A DNA stretch of 64,000 nt from Peromyscus leucopus. Lineage: Eukaryota > Chordata > Mammalia > Rodentia > Cricetidae. The stretch lies in NCBI RefSeq assembly GCF_004664715.2, contig NC_051079.1, positions 58,599,660-58,663,659 of the forward strand, given 5' to 3'. Below the pieces are notes generated by a model. That model searched no databases and had not been told where the DNA came from. It worked only from the letters and a program-made list of their open reading frames with translations. A program made the translations under genes and the position numbers. Shown here one piece after another: positions 21,308 through 34,283 of the stretch. Within the stretch, counting starts at the first letter, position 1, and each line of letters begins with the position of its first letter.

Positions 21308-23639
21308 CTACTTTGTAATTAAGAAGGTGTTAGAACTTCAGAACCACTTTTAACACAATGACAGAAATGTGAGTGTAGACCAACAGACAACTGCAAGCGA
21401 CTTGAATGTTGGTATGTTTTCATCTAAGGATGGAACCTACTCCCTAGGAACCAAGCAAAGTAACCCTGATGGAAAGAGATGGTTTTATGGCAAAGACTAC
21501 ACCAACTTAACCACATTGATTCTGAAAGCAGAAAACAAGGATTAATTAGTCTAGTCTGCTTGCCATCAACTTTAGAACAATGTGAAAGATGTGACTGTCA
21601 TCGGTCATTCCTTCTGAATGTACTCAGTTTGCTTGGTCTCTCTGAGTAACTTCACTGGCCTCTTTGGCTTAGAATCTGACTTCTTACTCAGATTTCAGGT
21701 ATGTGACATTGCCTTTCCAGATAAACCAATTATATGCCAACAGACCGGGTTCATAGCTTGCATACTAACTAATTTTTTTGTTCAGTTTTGCATAAAGGAA
21801 ACCACATAATTCTTTCATCTTCCTATAATATTTCTATGTTAACATGCTTTTAAAAAGAAAACGAAAAGAAGATACATTAACCCACAAAGGTTAAAATTTT
21901 TGTTATAGGTATCTGGCTGCGATAATCTCTTCCTTTCTTATTTTATAAATGAGGAGCTGTGCCTCTGGAATTCAAGGAATTCTGCAAAGAAAGACTTGCT
22001 GATATGAAGCATCATCCCTCTTTCATCAACCCTCCCACTCAGGGCGGAATTCAAGAGTCCTGTGAGGACTAAAGGACTATTCATTGGTGCACAGCAAGGT
22101 TGTGCTGCTGGCTAGAGCATGCATGTCAGTTCTGCTGTCTGTGATTGTAACTGAAAGGGGCAACTTGAATGACTTCCTTTTCAATGATCAGTGTTGCATT
22201 TGAATCAAGAATGACATGGGGTGGCTGTTTAAAGGCGTCTATTTGGAAACAATTTCTAGTTCTGCTTTGACTTTGAGTGGTGCTTTGTTTTAATTTTGAC
22301 ATGGTTTTCAGGTATTGGAGTTATTTCCCCTATACCAGGTTAACTTAATCAAACCTTTGACATGACATACTGTTGCAAATATTGGATATAGTTGTTGTAA
22401 TTTAGTGAAGTGTTTTTTAAAATTCAAATTTCTTTCCTTTTTGGAGAATATCAAATAGAACTTGCTTAAATGAAACAGAAAATAATCTTAATAGCTAAAA
22501 GAATAGCTATCCTACATGATTTAACACTTCTAAAAGTAGACTTGCATATTTTAAATTCCCTAGTCAATAGTAATTAAGTAAATCAAACAATGAATCACTG
22601 AATAAAGAAGTTAAGAGATATTTAAGAATATGTTTATTCCAAATAATTTTGTCTATTGAAATATAGACTATGGGAGCTATAAAAGTATAATCATAGCTAA
22701 TTTAAAGTTTTATGTCCTTAAAATTGAGAACAGGTCAGAGTGTTTCATGACTACTCATCATATGAAATCATTAAGAGGAAGATAAGTATAGTTTTGAAAG
22801 ACTGAATGTAATTGATGAAAAATGTTAAAGGAGATGTCTATGGAATTTATAAAATGTTCATTAAGACAATGTTATGGGTTAGGAAGCTGTGGTGTACAGG
22901 GCTGCCGAAGTACATGTACATGTAGATGTAGATATAGCTCCTGGACTGGAATAGGAGGAACAAGTAGCCTTTGCCAGGTATATTTACTGTTCTGTAGAGC
23001 AAGATTTTCTAGTGGAAAGAAATATTATGTGACATGTGCAGTCTGGGACACCAACTGTGACATGATACTCCTGTTCTGAGTGGTTTGTGGAGTTTTAGAA
23101 GAACTGAGATCCACTTTTCAATAGCTGGAATACTGGGGTTTTGGCTGATATTTAGAAGGAAAGAGACTGGTTTGATGCAGAATCTTAAAAAAAATTGCCT
23201 GAGGGAGTGTCAAGGAAATGAAATGATGAGCATTTACTATTATCAAATCAAGATCAGAATAGGCCCTTTGAGGATAAAATGGCCTACTTGTAACAGAACT
23301 CTCATAAATGTATAGGCAACCAGCCTCTATTCTGAGTCTACTGCACAATGCCAAGAGATACTTTTAAGATACAATGTAAGCTAAGGGTGATAATGTCAAC
23401 TGTGATTATGTTTGTGATTATGGTTTGTGCTTCATGAGCATTCATACTCTAGAACCAATGATGCACATCAAACCTTGGGTACTTATCCTCAGCTCAAATC
23501 CAGCCCAGCTAAGTGCAATGTGTATCTGGCTCTCTTGGAAATGGTTGAGCACTAAAAGATCTTCCATAGACATTGTTCACTCAGACAGAATCTGCTTAAG
23601 CTCTCAGTTCCAATGATGATGTGGGAGCCTGCAGGGTTA
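21307..23639. other. Unassigned sequence
   Basis: No gene or transposon recognised in about 2.3 kb. An 85-codon cysteine-rich reading at 22822-23079 and readings at 23085-23354 show no recognisable domain, splice context or homology that I can name. Confidence 0.5.
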
Positions 23640-23750
23640 ATAGTCTTGTATGCTAAAATGCTTATATACATGTAAGCATTTATAATATATATGTATAAGC
23701 ATTTATATACATATATATGTGCGTGTGTGTGTGTACATGTGTACGTACAA
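23640..23750. repeat. TA/TG-rich tract with short inverted repeat
   Basis: Arms aaatgctta (23656-23664) and taagcattt (23673-23681) pair perfectly around an 8-base loop. They are followed by a second ataagcatttata and a (TG)n stretch ending about 23735. Confidence 0.8.
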
Positions 23751-23997
23751 AATGTAGCTGCCATGTGTTATGACAGCAATGAACTTCTATATTTGAAAAC
23801 AAGTCAACTAATCTAACATATATATTTATGTCTGAGGAATCTGGGTTTCGTCATTCCATCAGTCTAAGTGATTATTATTCATGTGGTGATCGCATAATTA
23901 AGATGAAATAAAGAGAAAGGGAGAAAGAGGAAAAAAAAGAATGAACTTTCCATCACTCTATATTTTTTGTTGTTCTTTATCTTTGATTTTTTAATAG

Positions 23998-24312
23998 AAG
24001 AAAGTTTTGTGGGTTTTTTTTTGGGGGGGAAACTCATGTTTCAGTAGGACAGACTGCATATCCATGATGGTGGGGCTCATGACAACAGGCAGGCAGGCAG
24101 GCAAGTAGGCAGGCAGGCATGGTGCTGTGGTAGTAGGTAAGAGCTTACATCTTGACACACAACCATGAGGCAGAGAAAGATCAGCAGGGATGGCATCAAA
24201 ATGGCATGGTTTTGAAATCATAAAGCCTGTCCCTAATACCACACCTCCTCCAACTGGTGACCAAGTATTTAAAATATGAGCCTGTAGAGGCTGTTCTCAT
24301 TCAAACCGCTTC
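23998..24312. mobile_element. Rodent LTR-like interspersed repeat, family not named
   Basis: Landmarks: gaagaaagttttgtgggttt, ccatgatggtggggctcatg, agagcttacatcttgacaca, accacacctcctccaactgg, tgaccaagtatttaaaatat and ttctcattcaaaccgctt. I know this wording as a common rodent repeat, probably MaLR-related, but do not assign a name. It contains a (GGCA)n expansion at about 24078-24120. Similar decayed copies lie at 34555, 35280 and 55595. Confidence 0.55.
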
Positions 24313-26779
24313 AGCTTGGTTACTGTTTTTCTGCTTCCAATAGAGGTAAGCCCCCTGAGGTCAACTCATTTTTTACTGAGATCCTTTCTTGAATATTTTC
24401 ATATCATTTTATTTGGGATTAGAGGATATTGTTTCTGGAAAAAAGGAAAAGATGAGCTGATAAATGGAGTCTGAAGGAGTCTACCTCTGTGGGAAGATGT
24501 TTAGTTATAGTATCCTCTGCTTGTTTGCTTAGTAAGAACTCTCACCCTCTCCTTATTCCTGGATGCCCATCAGCACTACAGAAGTCACTTTATCTCCCTC
24601 ATCAACAGAAGATATAGACAGATATATGCCCTATGATCAACTGGAAGATAGCAACTGACACCCAGGAAGAGAAGCTAGAGATTGAAAAAGGACTATTTGA
24701 AAGATTAAAACATTATAGGACTGATGGGTAAATTAGTGTTTAACTCTAGACTACGGCAATGGGGGAGAGTGGAAGTGGGATGAGACAACAGCACTCAGTA
24801 TCAACAATAGCAGAAATTATGTAAGAGAGAAAGAGAGAGAGAACACTCAAAGAAAACAAAAGTCAATACCAATCTGAATAAATTAGCTGATTTTTTAACT
24901 TTTCTTTAATTCTTTTAAAATTTTCCAAAGAGCCTATTTTCTTCTTTTGCTCTTCATTTTTTCCATCACCCCACAAATTCCAGATACAACCTGATAGAAA
25001 GTTTTTTATGGTTCATGATAGTTCTGAAGTCAAAAAGATCATTATCTTCAAGACCTACCTACGTGATAAAAGCAGTTACATAAAAAACTATGGAATTTGG
25101 CTTTTCTTTTCTTTTCTTAAATATTCAGACCCCAAACAAAGTCTTAAAAATTCATTCAACTTAAATTTTCTTTTAAATTCTAAAACATCTTCAACTGTAT
25201 TGAAATTGTAACATTCCCCATGGAGTCATATGATAATAGAGGACAGACATTATTCTATTTGTCCTTATTTTTTTAATTAACATTTTAGCTAGTATGTAGG
25301 AGGAAAGGTTTCATTATGATACTTTTGTCCATGTATATCATTATACTTGATGACCTTCACATAGCTTGAAAGATTCAGAAAGATGACAATGGGAATAAAG
25401 GAATAGAAACCTGAGCTCACGGTTACAATGAACTTCTTTGCAGATCTTGAACATCCTGGAGTCACAGTGATAGGATGCTTTGTAAAACAAGATTGTAAGC
25501 CTTTGACATAACAGGGATTGCCATTCTGGGCACTATGAATCTGTAGAGCTTGTCTTGCTCTGATTGATCCATTTGCTTATTATGTGAGTCATATTGAAAA
25601 AATAAATATAATATATGAGAAGCTGGTGGGGTACCTATGGCTAATACCCACTAAAATTGTGTACCTAGGGTTTTCTCATTCTGAAAGCAGCCTATATTCT
25701 GCCTTCAACAATTCATCAAAAATTATTTAAAGTCCCCATCAATCTGATTCCCTATAACCTGTTCATATACCAGAATAGTGATATCTTTGATTTTCTGGTG
25801 GGTCTATGAAAAACCTATGACTGACAATTTCTTCAACTATTTTCTGTTTATGAGGATGTGATATTTTCAAACTTTTTACATTAAAATGAACTCAGAATGA
25901 TTCATGGCACTTTCATATATAAGGAAAAGTAGGGCATTCTGACAAAGATTGAGAAAGGAAGGCATATAATAAGTACAGTGTATTGCATGTAGTTGATGAA
26001 GAAAAAATGTGTCTTCTTGAATTTCACCATATGACATTTAAATGAAATAAAACCCTAGATTTGTGATAAGCCCTGGTCTCTTCATTTTGTATTTATACAG
26101 TTACAGTTTTGAATACACAGTCTGGAATTTGCATTGCTCTCTGATGAAGTCTGTGCAGATTCTGAGTGTATCTGAAGAACCAGTCCTTATCAGAGCTGAT
26201 GAAGTTGAGGTCTGCAAAGAGTTCTACAGCTGCAGTCAGACCTATCTCAAATGTGCTAAATAGGAAGCAGGCAGCTGTGACCAGAGGGAAAAGCACTATA
26301 TGATTGAGCCAGAGTTTGGGGACCAGCATGAGGACTGAAATCAATTCAGATTAGAATTGGAAAGCCTTCTGGAAAAAATCAATTGGCCATAATAGTCCCC
26401 AATGCATTTTACACAAGGAACAGCTGAAGAAGCCAGTGGACATATCAGCCTCACCACAGGAGATAGGCCTCCACTCTATAATGTAGGAAAGATGCTGATT
26501 AAGGAGAAAATGAACCTTTTCTTTGTGCTTGAATATATAATACAATGCCATAAAAATTAAGAGTTCATCTTGTTGGTAAAAGCATAGGCACAGATATTTT
26601 AGAAATAAGCAAATTTACTAAAAGCCTTAAATTATATGAGACAGAAAAATATAAGCCCAGAAAAACCGTAAAATGTGGTTTGTGGAAGTTTATACAAAAA
26701 TTTCCTAAATATGTAAAATCATAAACTATGATAATACTTTGTATAAAGGACATGATCAAAATGAATAATTTTGCTCTTT
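24313..26779. other. Unassigned sequence
   Basis: About 2.4 kb, mostly AT-rich, with no gene or clear transposon. Overlapping readings around 26063-26551 (66-83 codons, both strands) have no domain. Confidence 0.5.
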
Positions 26780-27200
26780 AATCTACACACTCAAGGAAAT
26801 GGAAAGATCACAACCTGGAAGGAATATTTGCTAGGCATACTTGAAAATGTGCTTATAAAGAATATAAAAAGACCATATAGAACTCAGTATTGCAAAGGCG
26901 TCTAATGTAAAATATGCAGAAAGATTTGAACAGATTCTTCACAATGTAAAACTGACATATAACACATAACTTAGTCATCTCACTCCTATATAACTACCTA
27001 CCAAGAATTAAACCATGCACTCATGCAGTGATTGAATGTAAATACTTATCCTATTATCAACCAAACTCCAAACTGCAGACAACTTAAATGTTCACCTGTT
27101 GGATGTTGTCACATCCATAGGAATAGAGATTTAATGTAGCAATTCCATAAACACATAAAATGCTAGATACAAATGTTTCTTCTTGATTGAATTAACTTGA
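26780..27200 (+). mobile_element. Old LINE-1 fragment (ORF2 end region)
   Basis: cttagtcatctcactcctat, ccaaactccaaactgcagac aacttaaatgttcacc and acatccataggaatagagat match, with heavy decay, the L1 ORF2 region before the stop that is normally recognisable as '...caacccaaatgtccatcaac...'. The frame is broken throughout. Confidence 0.5.
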
Positions 27201-27639
27201 AACTATGGAGCACAATTGCCAAAATCACTATAAACACATGTCAAGTTTTGATAAATAATCATCTACATCTAATTGGCAAATATATCCCTTAATGAGTTGT
27301 CTAGGGATGATTAATCATCCTTGGATTTAAATTTTTTTTGTATCAGTATTTCAAATGCTCTGTTTGCTGTTCCAAATGCTTAACTCCTCTGGGTCATGCT
27401 TGGAGTTTGGAATTCTCTGCATTTCCTCCCACAAGGATGAGTATAAAAGATGCTTTCTGAAGCGTGATCATGAAAGGACTAACAGGAAAGGAAACTTGCC
27501 ATGCTGGTTCAGCCCAGTCACCTGAGGGTTTGCCTAGAATATAGTACATTTGGATCTGGCTCATTGCACTAGATGATTTCCAGGCCTAAGAGTTTTTCTA
27601 CAAATTAAACAATCCCATGCTTTTTATCACTGAATACAG
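27201..27639. other. Unassigned sequence
   Basis: Nothing recognised. Confidence 0.45.
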
Positions 27640-27977
27640 ATTCATTCTGTCTAAAGGGCCATGTTTTTTATGTATTCACTTGTTGACACATATCTAGGCT
27701 TGTTCCATAATCTGACTGTTGTGGATAATGCCTCAGTGTACATGGATATGTTGGGAAAACAGATATGACCTTCTTTCTTTCCTGTGTGGAATCTAGATTT
27801 TTAAAACTGTACATAAGACCCCAAAGTACAAGAAAGTACTATCTGGGGGGGGAAATATGAGTGGCATGGGTGGAGGACAGAAGAGAGAGTTATGGAGGTT
27901 GAATTAAGCAAAGCACATGATATATGTATAGGAGCATCTCATAATGCCACTTGGAACTTTGTACAGCAAAGATATGC

Positions 27978-28016
<39 letters not shown>
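27640..28016 (+). mobile_element. Old LINE-1, probable 5' inversion, (AAT)n tail
   Basis: 27640 to about 27770 reads as antisense ORF2 (attcacttgttgacacatat, ggcttgttccataatctgac, gttgtggataatgcctcagt). From about 27771 it switches to sense L1 3' end (aaaactgtacataagacccc, gtggcatgggtggaggacag, ttgtacagcaaagatatgct), ending in (AAT)n at 27978-28013. The layout matches the two clear inverted L1s above, but the sequence is more decayed and no TSD is found. Confidence 0.55.
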
Positions 28017-29965
28017 TAAATTACCAAAAATTCTAAGAATAGAAGCACACGCTTGAATACTGTGCACTGGGCCTTTGGGAATTCTCAGTGCCAACCTCTT
28101 CTTCCCTCTTCACTGAATTTGAGCACACACTGGTCTAGATGGTTGTCACTCTCAGCTACTAGCAGCATACCAGCATCATGCCTAAGATGTCCTGTATCTT
28201 AACAGACCAATCAGATCCTTAGGCTATCTAAGGAAGGAGCTATGGCACCTATATACATATTTAAAATTTATCTTGGAGTGCTATACTCACAATGGGAGTC
28301 TCTAGTCTAGGGCTTGAATGGGAGATGCCCTGTTAATTTTGGTGAGCTAGAATTAATTTTGTCTTTCTGGATTTTGTCATAAACCAAGTTAAAACTATTA
28401 AAGCCTAAATTCTCACCTGGTGGTTTAGAACTTAAGTCTTCACAATAACAAAAATTAAGAAAGAACACTGGAAGGAAAAGAAAGAAAACCGTGTCAGCTA
28501 TTTCTAAATTAAAAAACAACCTAAAACCTAAAATAGCTGTAGCCTAAATATATAATCAGCATATGTGAGAAGAATTTCTCTGTGTGTGTCCTGTTCTTAG
28601 GGCTTTAAAGGTCAGAAAACAACTGTGTTCTACCTTGTGTAAGGTATTGCAGATCCCTCAATAACACATTCCCTTCCTTAGTAATTGCTTGCTTAAATAC
28701 AAAAACTACCAAATTTATTTTTTCTCATTTAATACTTTGCCTACAGTTTTTCCATTCAAGACAAGCGAAAGGAAAACAGTCTATTCATGGCACGGCAGTC
28801 TCAGTAGAAGCTGATAGAATTTGCTGCTTTAAAAAATTTGCTAACAATAGCTTCTCCCAGATATAAACTCATTGGTATTAACAGATTACGACATCACAGC
28901 TACTATATACTATACCTGAACTTTCTTAAGAGTTCTGCATATTGCAGAGACACAATTGATGGCAGTCAATAAGGCCCTAAGAATTTAGAGGAGATTGTTG
29001 TAAAACTAAGCTAGACTTCTCCAAACAGCTTCATTTGCTGCTATGGTTTGTTGTAGGCTCCCGTAGAGCAGACACTCAATGCTGGAGGGGACTGATTGCT
29101 CATCATCACAAGCTTTGAACATGCAAGTGCAAAGGTCAAGATACTCCATCTTTTCTCATAACATCTTTAGGTATTCTGGGAAATCTGAGTGTAATCACTG
29201 CAACTTAGCAGTCAACTTCATCACCTTGATTTTAGTCTATCCAATCTATCTATTGGGAAACAAAAAAGATTTGGGTATGATTCTGGTTTGATAATTTTAG
29301 TAAGCATATTTTCATCTATCTATGCATCTTTCCACACTGTCATATTACTGTTTAGTGTTTCTAGTAATATTTCAATTTTCCTTTTAGTTGTTGATCAAAT
29401 GATCTGCTATACATATAAATTTTGCCTGTTGTACATATGTACTTACGTGCGTGTTTCTATCTGAACTTTCCACATATCTAAAGCCTTCATCTGTGTGTCC
29501 TAAATCATTGCATTATCCCTCCCTTCAATGTTGTCAGTATCTGTTGTATTTTCTCTCAATATCATAGACATGCCACGTGGTCAGAATTACTAAATTATAC
29601 ATTCCTCTTTGATTTTATTTATCTATGTCCTCAAAGTCTCATACATATTCACGCATCTTAGCACACCTGCTATTCTCTTAGGGCTAGACTGATTTGGAGA
29701 CAGCCCAGAGGCCTTAATGATGAGATGTGGGCATTTTGCCCCTACCTAGCCAGAGTCATACTGGTCAAGACCTGCCATGAACCAGTGCCAGGACATGGTG
29801 GGCCAGGTGTTGTAGTCTGAGAACTATCGCCTGACATTTGCCTGCACGTATGTGATCAAAAGTTCTGAACGCTGATATGTGAAATGCTTTGTGATCCTAT
29901 AGTGTAGCTTGCTAAGAGGGAACTTGACATGTCTTAAGCTCCCTGCAATTTTGCTGTCTGATGCC
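28017..29965. other. Unassigned sequence
   Basis: About 1.9 kb without a recognisable gene or repeat. The last 300 bp (29660-29965) are less AT-rich but still show no frame or family that I can name. Confidence 0.5.
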
Positions 29966-30497
29966 CTTTACTGTAGCTTTAGTTTTCCTGCCTTGCCCAC
30001 AGTCAGGACAAATCTTTGTCACCCGCCAGTCCCATAGCCACTCAGACCCAACCAAGTAAACACAGAGACTTATATTGCTTACAAACTATATGGCCGTGGC
30101 AGGCTTCTTGCTAACTTTTCTTATATCTTAAAGTAACCCATTTCTAGAAATCTATACCTTGCCACGTGGCTCGTGGCTTACCAGCATCTTCACATGCTTC
30201 TTATGCTGGTGGCATCTGGCAGTCAGTCCTTCTGCCTTCCTGTCCTTTTATTTCTCCTCTCTGTTAGTCTCGCCTATCCTTCCTGCCTAGCCACAGCCGA
30301 TCAGGTTTTATTTATTGATCAATCAGAACAACTTGACATACAGACCATCCCCCAGCACAGCCAAGTGCAGACCATCTCAGACACCTGCACTCAGGCCAAT
30401 GGTCCTAATCATCCTCTATGCGGACCTGCTGGGTAACGCCACAAAGAACCCAAGAAGGGCTCCCACAGGACATACAGAACATCCCACAGCACTTTAC
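29966..30497 (-). mobile_element. Solo LTR, family B, long variant, perfect 6-bp TSD
   Basis: The LTR spans 29972-30491 (520 bp). On the minus strand it starts tgctgtgggatgttctgtat and ends aaactaaagctaca. The TSD ctttac is exact at 29966-29971 and 30492-30497. It is 126-169 bp longer than the other two copies because its 5'-end motif is present twice (30469-30491 and 30335-30357), separated by about 111 bp not seen in them. The intact 6-bp TSD fits a class II element. Confidence 0.88.
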
Positions 30498-31529
30498 AGA
30501 TCTGTTTTCTGTTTCTCCATTTGAGGGGTATAAAGAGCTATACCATTACTATACTTGCTGGCCTGGGTATGGACTCTCCTAGTTCTCCCAGCTTTTGACT
30601 CTTGTCTTTCGTTATCTCTTTATTTCATTTTCATCCCTGGTCTTTCCTCTGAGATCCCCTCCAGAAACCTTATATTTCTGGGACAGGTCACTTCTTTTCT
30701 GATTACTAATATAATTCATAATGAGCACATGGACATCACAATATCCCGAATATCTTATTCCTCCTCATAGATGGGCCTGTATTTAACCTCTTGTCTTCTT
30801 GCTCCTCCATTTCTTGTATTGCAATGGAATGTGCTGAAAGGCCTACCTTTGAGTGTACATTAGACAAGAGAGGTCCATGAAAGTGCTGTCATCAAAAAAT
30901 AATCCCCTCTGCCACTGCTGTGCCTCAGAGTTTTCCTTACCCTCCACTTTCCTCAGGGAAGGTTGTACTCACACCTAGTCTTGTGTAAGTCACTCTGGTG
31001 TAAATTGCCTTTGGCCTTTAACCTCTGTGTCTAATCTGTTATTATCTACAAGTTTGGCAAGTGTTCTTGGTCTTTAATAAGCTGTTATCTTCCTAGTTCA
31101 GATTCACTGGACAGTGTGCACAGACATGACCACACAAACGCAGGTGAAATTGCACGTCCTCTCAAAACCTTGCTGCAGTCTTCTATACCATAATTGTATA
31201 ATTTGGATGCATTTGTGAGTTTTACATGCAGTCATACAATCCAAATAAAACAAACTCACAGAGTAGCATTTTATATTAACCTTTAAGGATGATTAACAAA
31301 TGTTGGCCAGACACAAATCGATGTAGCTTGTTTTAAACAGTATAACGCTGCTTTATACAGACACGTCTCAACATTTTTAGTTTTTCTTGTCTTAGTATGC
31401 CGTTCATTGTGCTAGCTCTATAGTGTGTCTAGTGTGCCATTCCCCTCCTCCTCTCCTCACAGGCAATCTTCATTCCCTATAAACACATGGAGTCTCACTT
31501 TCCTGTCGACTACAGGAAGCAACATTTAC
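30498..31529. other. Unassigned sequence
   Basis: No gene or transposon recognised. Overlapping 70-87-codon readings here and inside the LTR have no domain. Confidence 0.5.
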
Positions 31530-31640
31530 TATTACTTCATACCATCAACTATATCAAGTGCTTTACATAACTTGTATACTCTTCTCAACAGTCTACAATG
31601 GAAAATATTGCTAATTCACACATTAACAAAGTACGTCACC
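31530..31640. mobile_element. Possible MIR-family relic
   Basis: atatcaagtgctttacataa cttgtatactcttctcaaca resembles the MIR/MIR3 end region that usually reads '...gctaagcgctttacatgcattatctcatttaa...'. Very decayed. Confidence 0.35.
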
Positions 31641-31819
31641 GAGGGGCTGTGCGGTTGCTGCAAGCTCTAGGAAAAAGCACGCCTTGCTTATCAAACTTCA
31701 TGTACTTTCTGATAATGTATGAAGTTCCAACATTCCAACCATGTGACTGTCTCCTCCCTGAACTTGTGTGTCATCTTCCCTATACCCATGATTCTAGATC
31801 TATTTCTCCTTGCATAATG

Positions 31820-31905
31820 ATTCTGGTCTTGTTGGATTGGGGCTTTACCTGATGACCTCACTTTAAACTTGTTACCGCTATAAACACCACATTGTATTTT
31901 CTTCT
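31820..31905 (-). mobile_element. Possible MLT1 (MaLR) LTR relic
   Basis: ggggctttacctgatgacct cactttaaacttgttaccgc tataaacacc follows the antisense MLT1 pattern '...ctaatgacctca-tttaacttaattacctc-taaagaccc...'. Confidence 0.45.
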
Positions 31906-32473
31906 CTGTCCCTTTTGCTATTTTGGTAATTATTTGATTTTATTTACTTGTCCACTGATGTAGGAATGATAAATTTTTATTTTTAATTTTCAATAAGCAA
32001 TTTGAATAAAGTTTTCTTCATTTTTTTACTAAATTTCCACATTAGTAATATTAAATATTAAACAAGAAATACATACATACATGAATATTAGATATTCAAA
32101 TATTAAACAAAAGATACATATACTCATGAAACAGGAAGATGCACATATGTGCACACACATGAAGCAAGCAACACATTTTTCCCTTGCTTATATTTCTTTC
32201 TACAGAAAGATATTTTGAGTCCAGCTCTAAACATTAAACCACAATTTAAATTTTCAGTGATACCTTTTGTTTTCTAAAAATAATTCTTACTTTTCACTTC
32301 ATAGTCACACACAATAACTATACATGCATCTTTTTTTATTGAATTCTTCCTTACTCTTTTTTTTTATTTGACATTATGATCTATAATTCATATCTTTGTT
32401 AATTTCAGTAGGAATTTTATTCTTTGAGATTTTATACCTTTTACACTGAAAAAATGTTTAGCCTTCAAGTATG

Positions 32474-32516
<43 letters not shown>

Positions 32517-33025
32517 ATATATATTAGAAAAATATGTATCAACACTCCGTATCTTGATTTCTAGTTCAACTCAACAGACTGAACTTATATTTTTAACACT
32601 TCTTCCCTAAATTCCATTAGGATGAAAAGGAATATAAATAAGATAACATTCATCCTGTGCTGAAAAGTTAGAAAATCTAATTTATATCTAGAAAATTAAG
32701 ACATTCTTAGGACATTTGTAGCTACAGATGTATCAGAAAGAATGATGCCCAACAATCTCTGAAAACATGTAGCCCACCAAAGGTGAGAGGACCGATAGAA
32801 CTCTCCAGCAGAACACAGAGGACATTTGATAATCCTGGAGCTTGCTGGAAAAGGGGCTGAGTGTTAGATGATCAGCAGCACTAGGAAACATCCTGAGCTC
32901 CCAGGATACAACAGCTAATCAAGACAAACTGCCTCCCCTTGCAGAATTACATATAAATAAGAATTAACTGAAAATCCATAGCAAAAATCATCAGTCTCCC
33001 CTGCTTTTATATGAATGGCAGCCAA
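31906..33025. other. AT-rich sequence with (TA)n microsatellite
   Basis: No gene is recognised. A TA run lies at about 32480-32525. Several ATACATAC-type stretches occur near 32060-32150. Confidence 0.55.
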
Positions 33026-33559
33026 CTGATTTGTTGTAGAATATTATTTTAAGCTGTGCTACCTTTGTTTATGCTGTGAAACATTTGTTTAATGATGCAA
33101 AGATGTGTTTCATTCTTTTATGTTGTATTTGTTTAACTCTGTGAAGCTGTGTTACTGTGCTTGCCTAAAACACCTGATGGTCTAATAAAGAGCTGAACGG
33201 CCAATAGCAAGGCAGGAGAAAGGATGGGTGGGGCTGGCAGGCAAAGAGAATAAATAGAAGGAGAAATCTGGGAGGAGAGCGAGAAAGAACAAGAGATCAA
33301 GAAGTGAGAAAATAGAGGGCCACCCACCCAGACACAGAATAAGAGTAAAGAAAAGTTTACAGAAATAGAGAAAGATATAAGCCCAGAGGCAAAAGGTAGA
33401 TGAAATAACTTAAGAAAAGCTGACAAGAAATTAACCAAGCTAAGACCTGGCTTTTATAAGTAATAATAAAACTCTGTGTGTGATTTATTTGGGAGTTGGG
33501 TGGCGGGCCCCCAAAAGAGCAAAAGAGGAAAAGAGCAAAAACAACCAACCACACTGATT
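33026..33559 (+). mobile_element. Solo LTR, family C, perfect 6-bp TSD
   Basis: The LTR spans 33032-33553 (522 bp). It starts tgttgtagaatattatttta and ends caaaaacaaccaaccaca (TG...CA). The TSD ctgatt is exact at 33026-33031 and 33554-33559. Promoter-like order is visible: ggccaatagc (CCAAT), then gaataaatag (TATA-like), then a purine-rich stretch, and ataataaaactctgtgtgtg near the 3' end (poly(A) signal and GT-rich element). A second copy lies on the minus strand at 49931-50379. No internal retroviral region remains. Confidence 0.9.
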
Positions 33560-33890
33560 TGTTAACTCCTGGCAAATTGTTAAAATACAATCTTGAATAA
33601 ACTCAGAGCTCTTGCCTCAGGGACCTGCCAGCTAGAACACTGAGTACAGGTTATAGTTGGCTGGCTTTTCAGCTGCATCTCCATTGGTTGGGCTTTGTTT
33701 CTGATTCAGTGTCCTCAAGGCAATTGATTCAAGTATCTGTGTATTTCAGAAGGGAGAAAAAGTTTGAAGACTGCAGCAACTAAGTTAGTCATAAGGTCAG
33801 AGACTTCCTCAGCTGTAGTCAAATTCCACTGTATAGGAAAGCAGCAGCCTTTGGTCAATTTCAGGGAAGGAATGGGAATTGGATTTCTAT
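33560..33890. other. Unassigned interval
   Basis: Nothing recognised. Confidence 0.45.
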
Positions 33891-33902
33891 TATCTATCTA
33901 TC

Positions 33903-33951
<49 letters not shown>

Positions 33952-33952
33952 A
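33886..33952. repeat. (CTAT)n microsatellite
   Basis: About 14 tandem ATCT units with one early interruption (tatctatctatctctatcta). Confidence 0.97.
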
Positions 33953-34009
33953 CCATCTATGTATAGATCTAAAGATCTATAGATGTATATGATCCTCAAT
34001 GTTTTAAAT

Positions 34010-34175
34010 AATACTTTTATTTATTTTCCAAAAATTTCATATATATACACAATTTTAATCATTGCCTCCCTCCTTTAAGACCCAGAGGAACTCCCACCCC
34101 AGTTACCAAACATAGATTCTAGTTAGTGCCAAGTGAGCATCTGTGCATGGGTATGGGGCCATCCACTGAATTAGT
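34010..34175 (-). mobile_element. Lx-type LINE-1 3'-end fragment
   Basis: tttatttattttccaaaaat ttcatatatatacac, ctccctcctttaagacccag and gtatggggccatccactg follow the antisense Lx 3' end that also appears at 48.9-49.5 kb. The fragment is short and decayed. Confidence 0.5.
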
Positions 34176-34211
34176 TTTATTTGTTTACTTTGTGAAACAC
34201 ATATACAAAAT

Positions 34212-34229
34212 GCTAAAGAAAAGCCGGGT

Positions 34230-34283
<54 letters not shown>

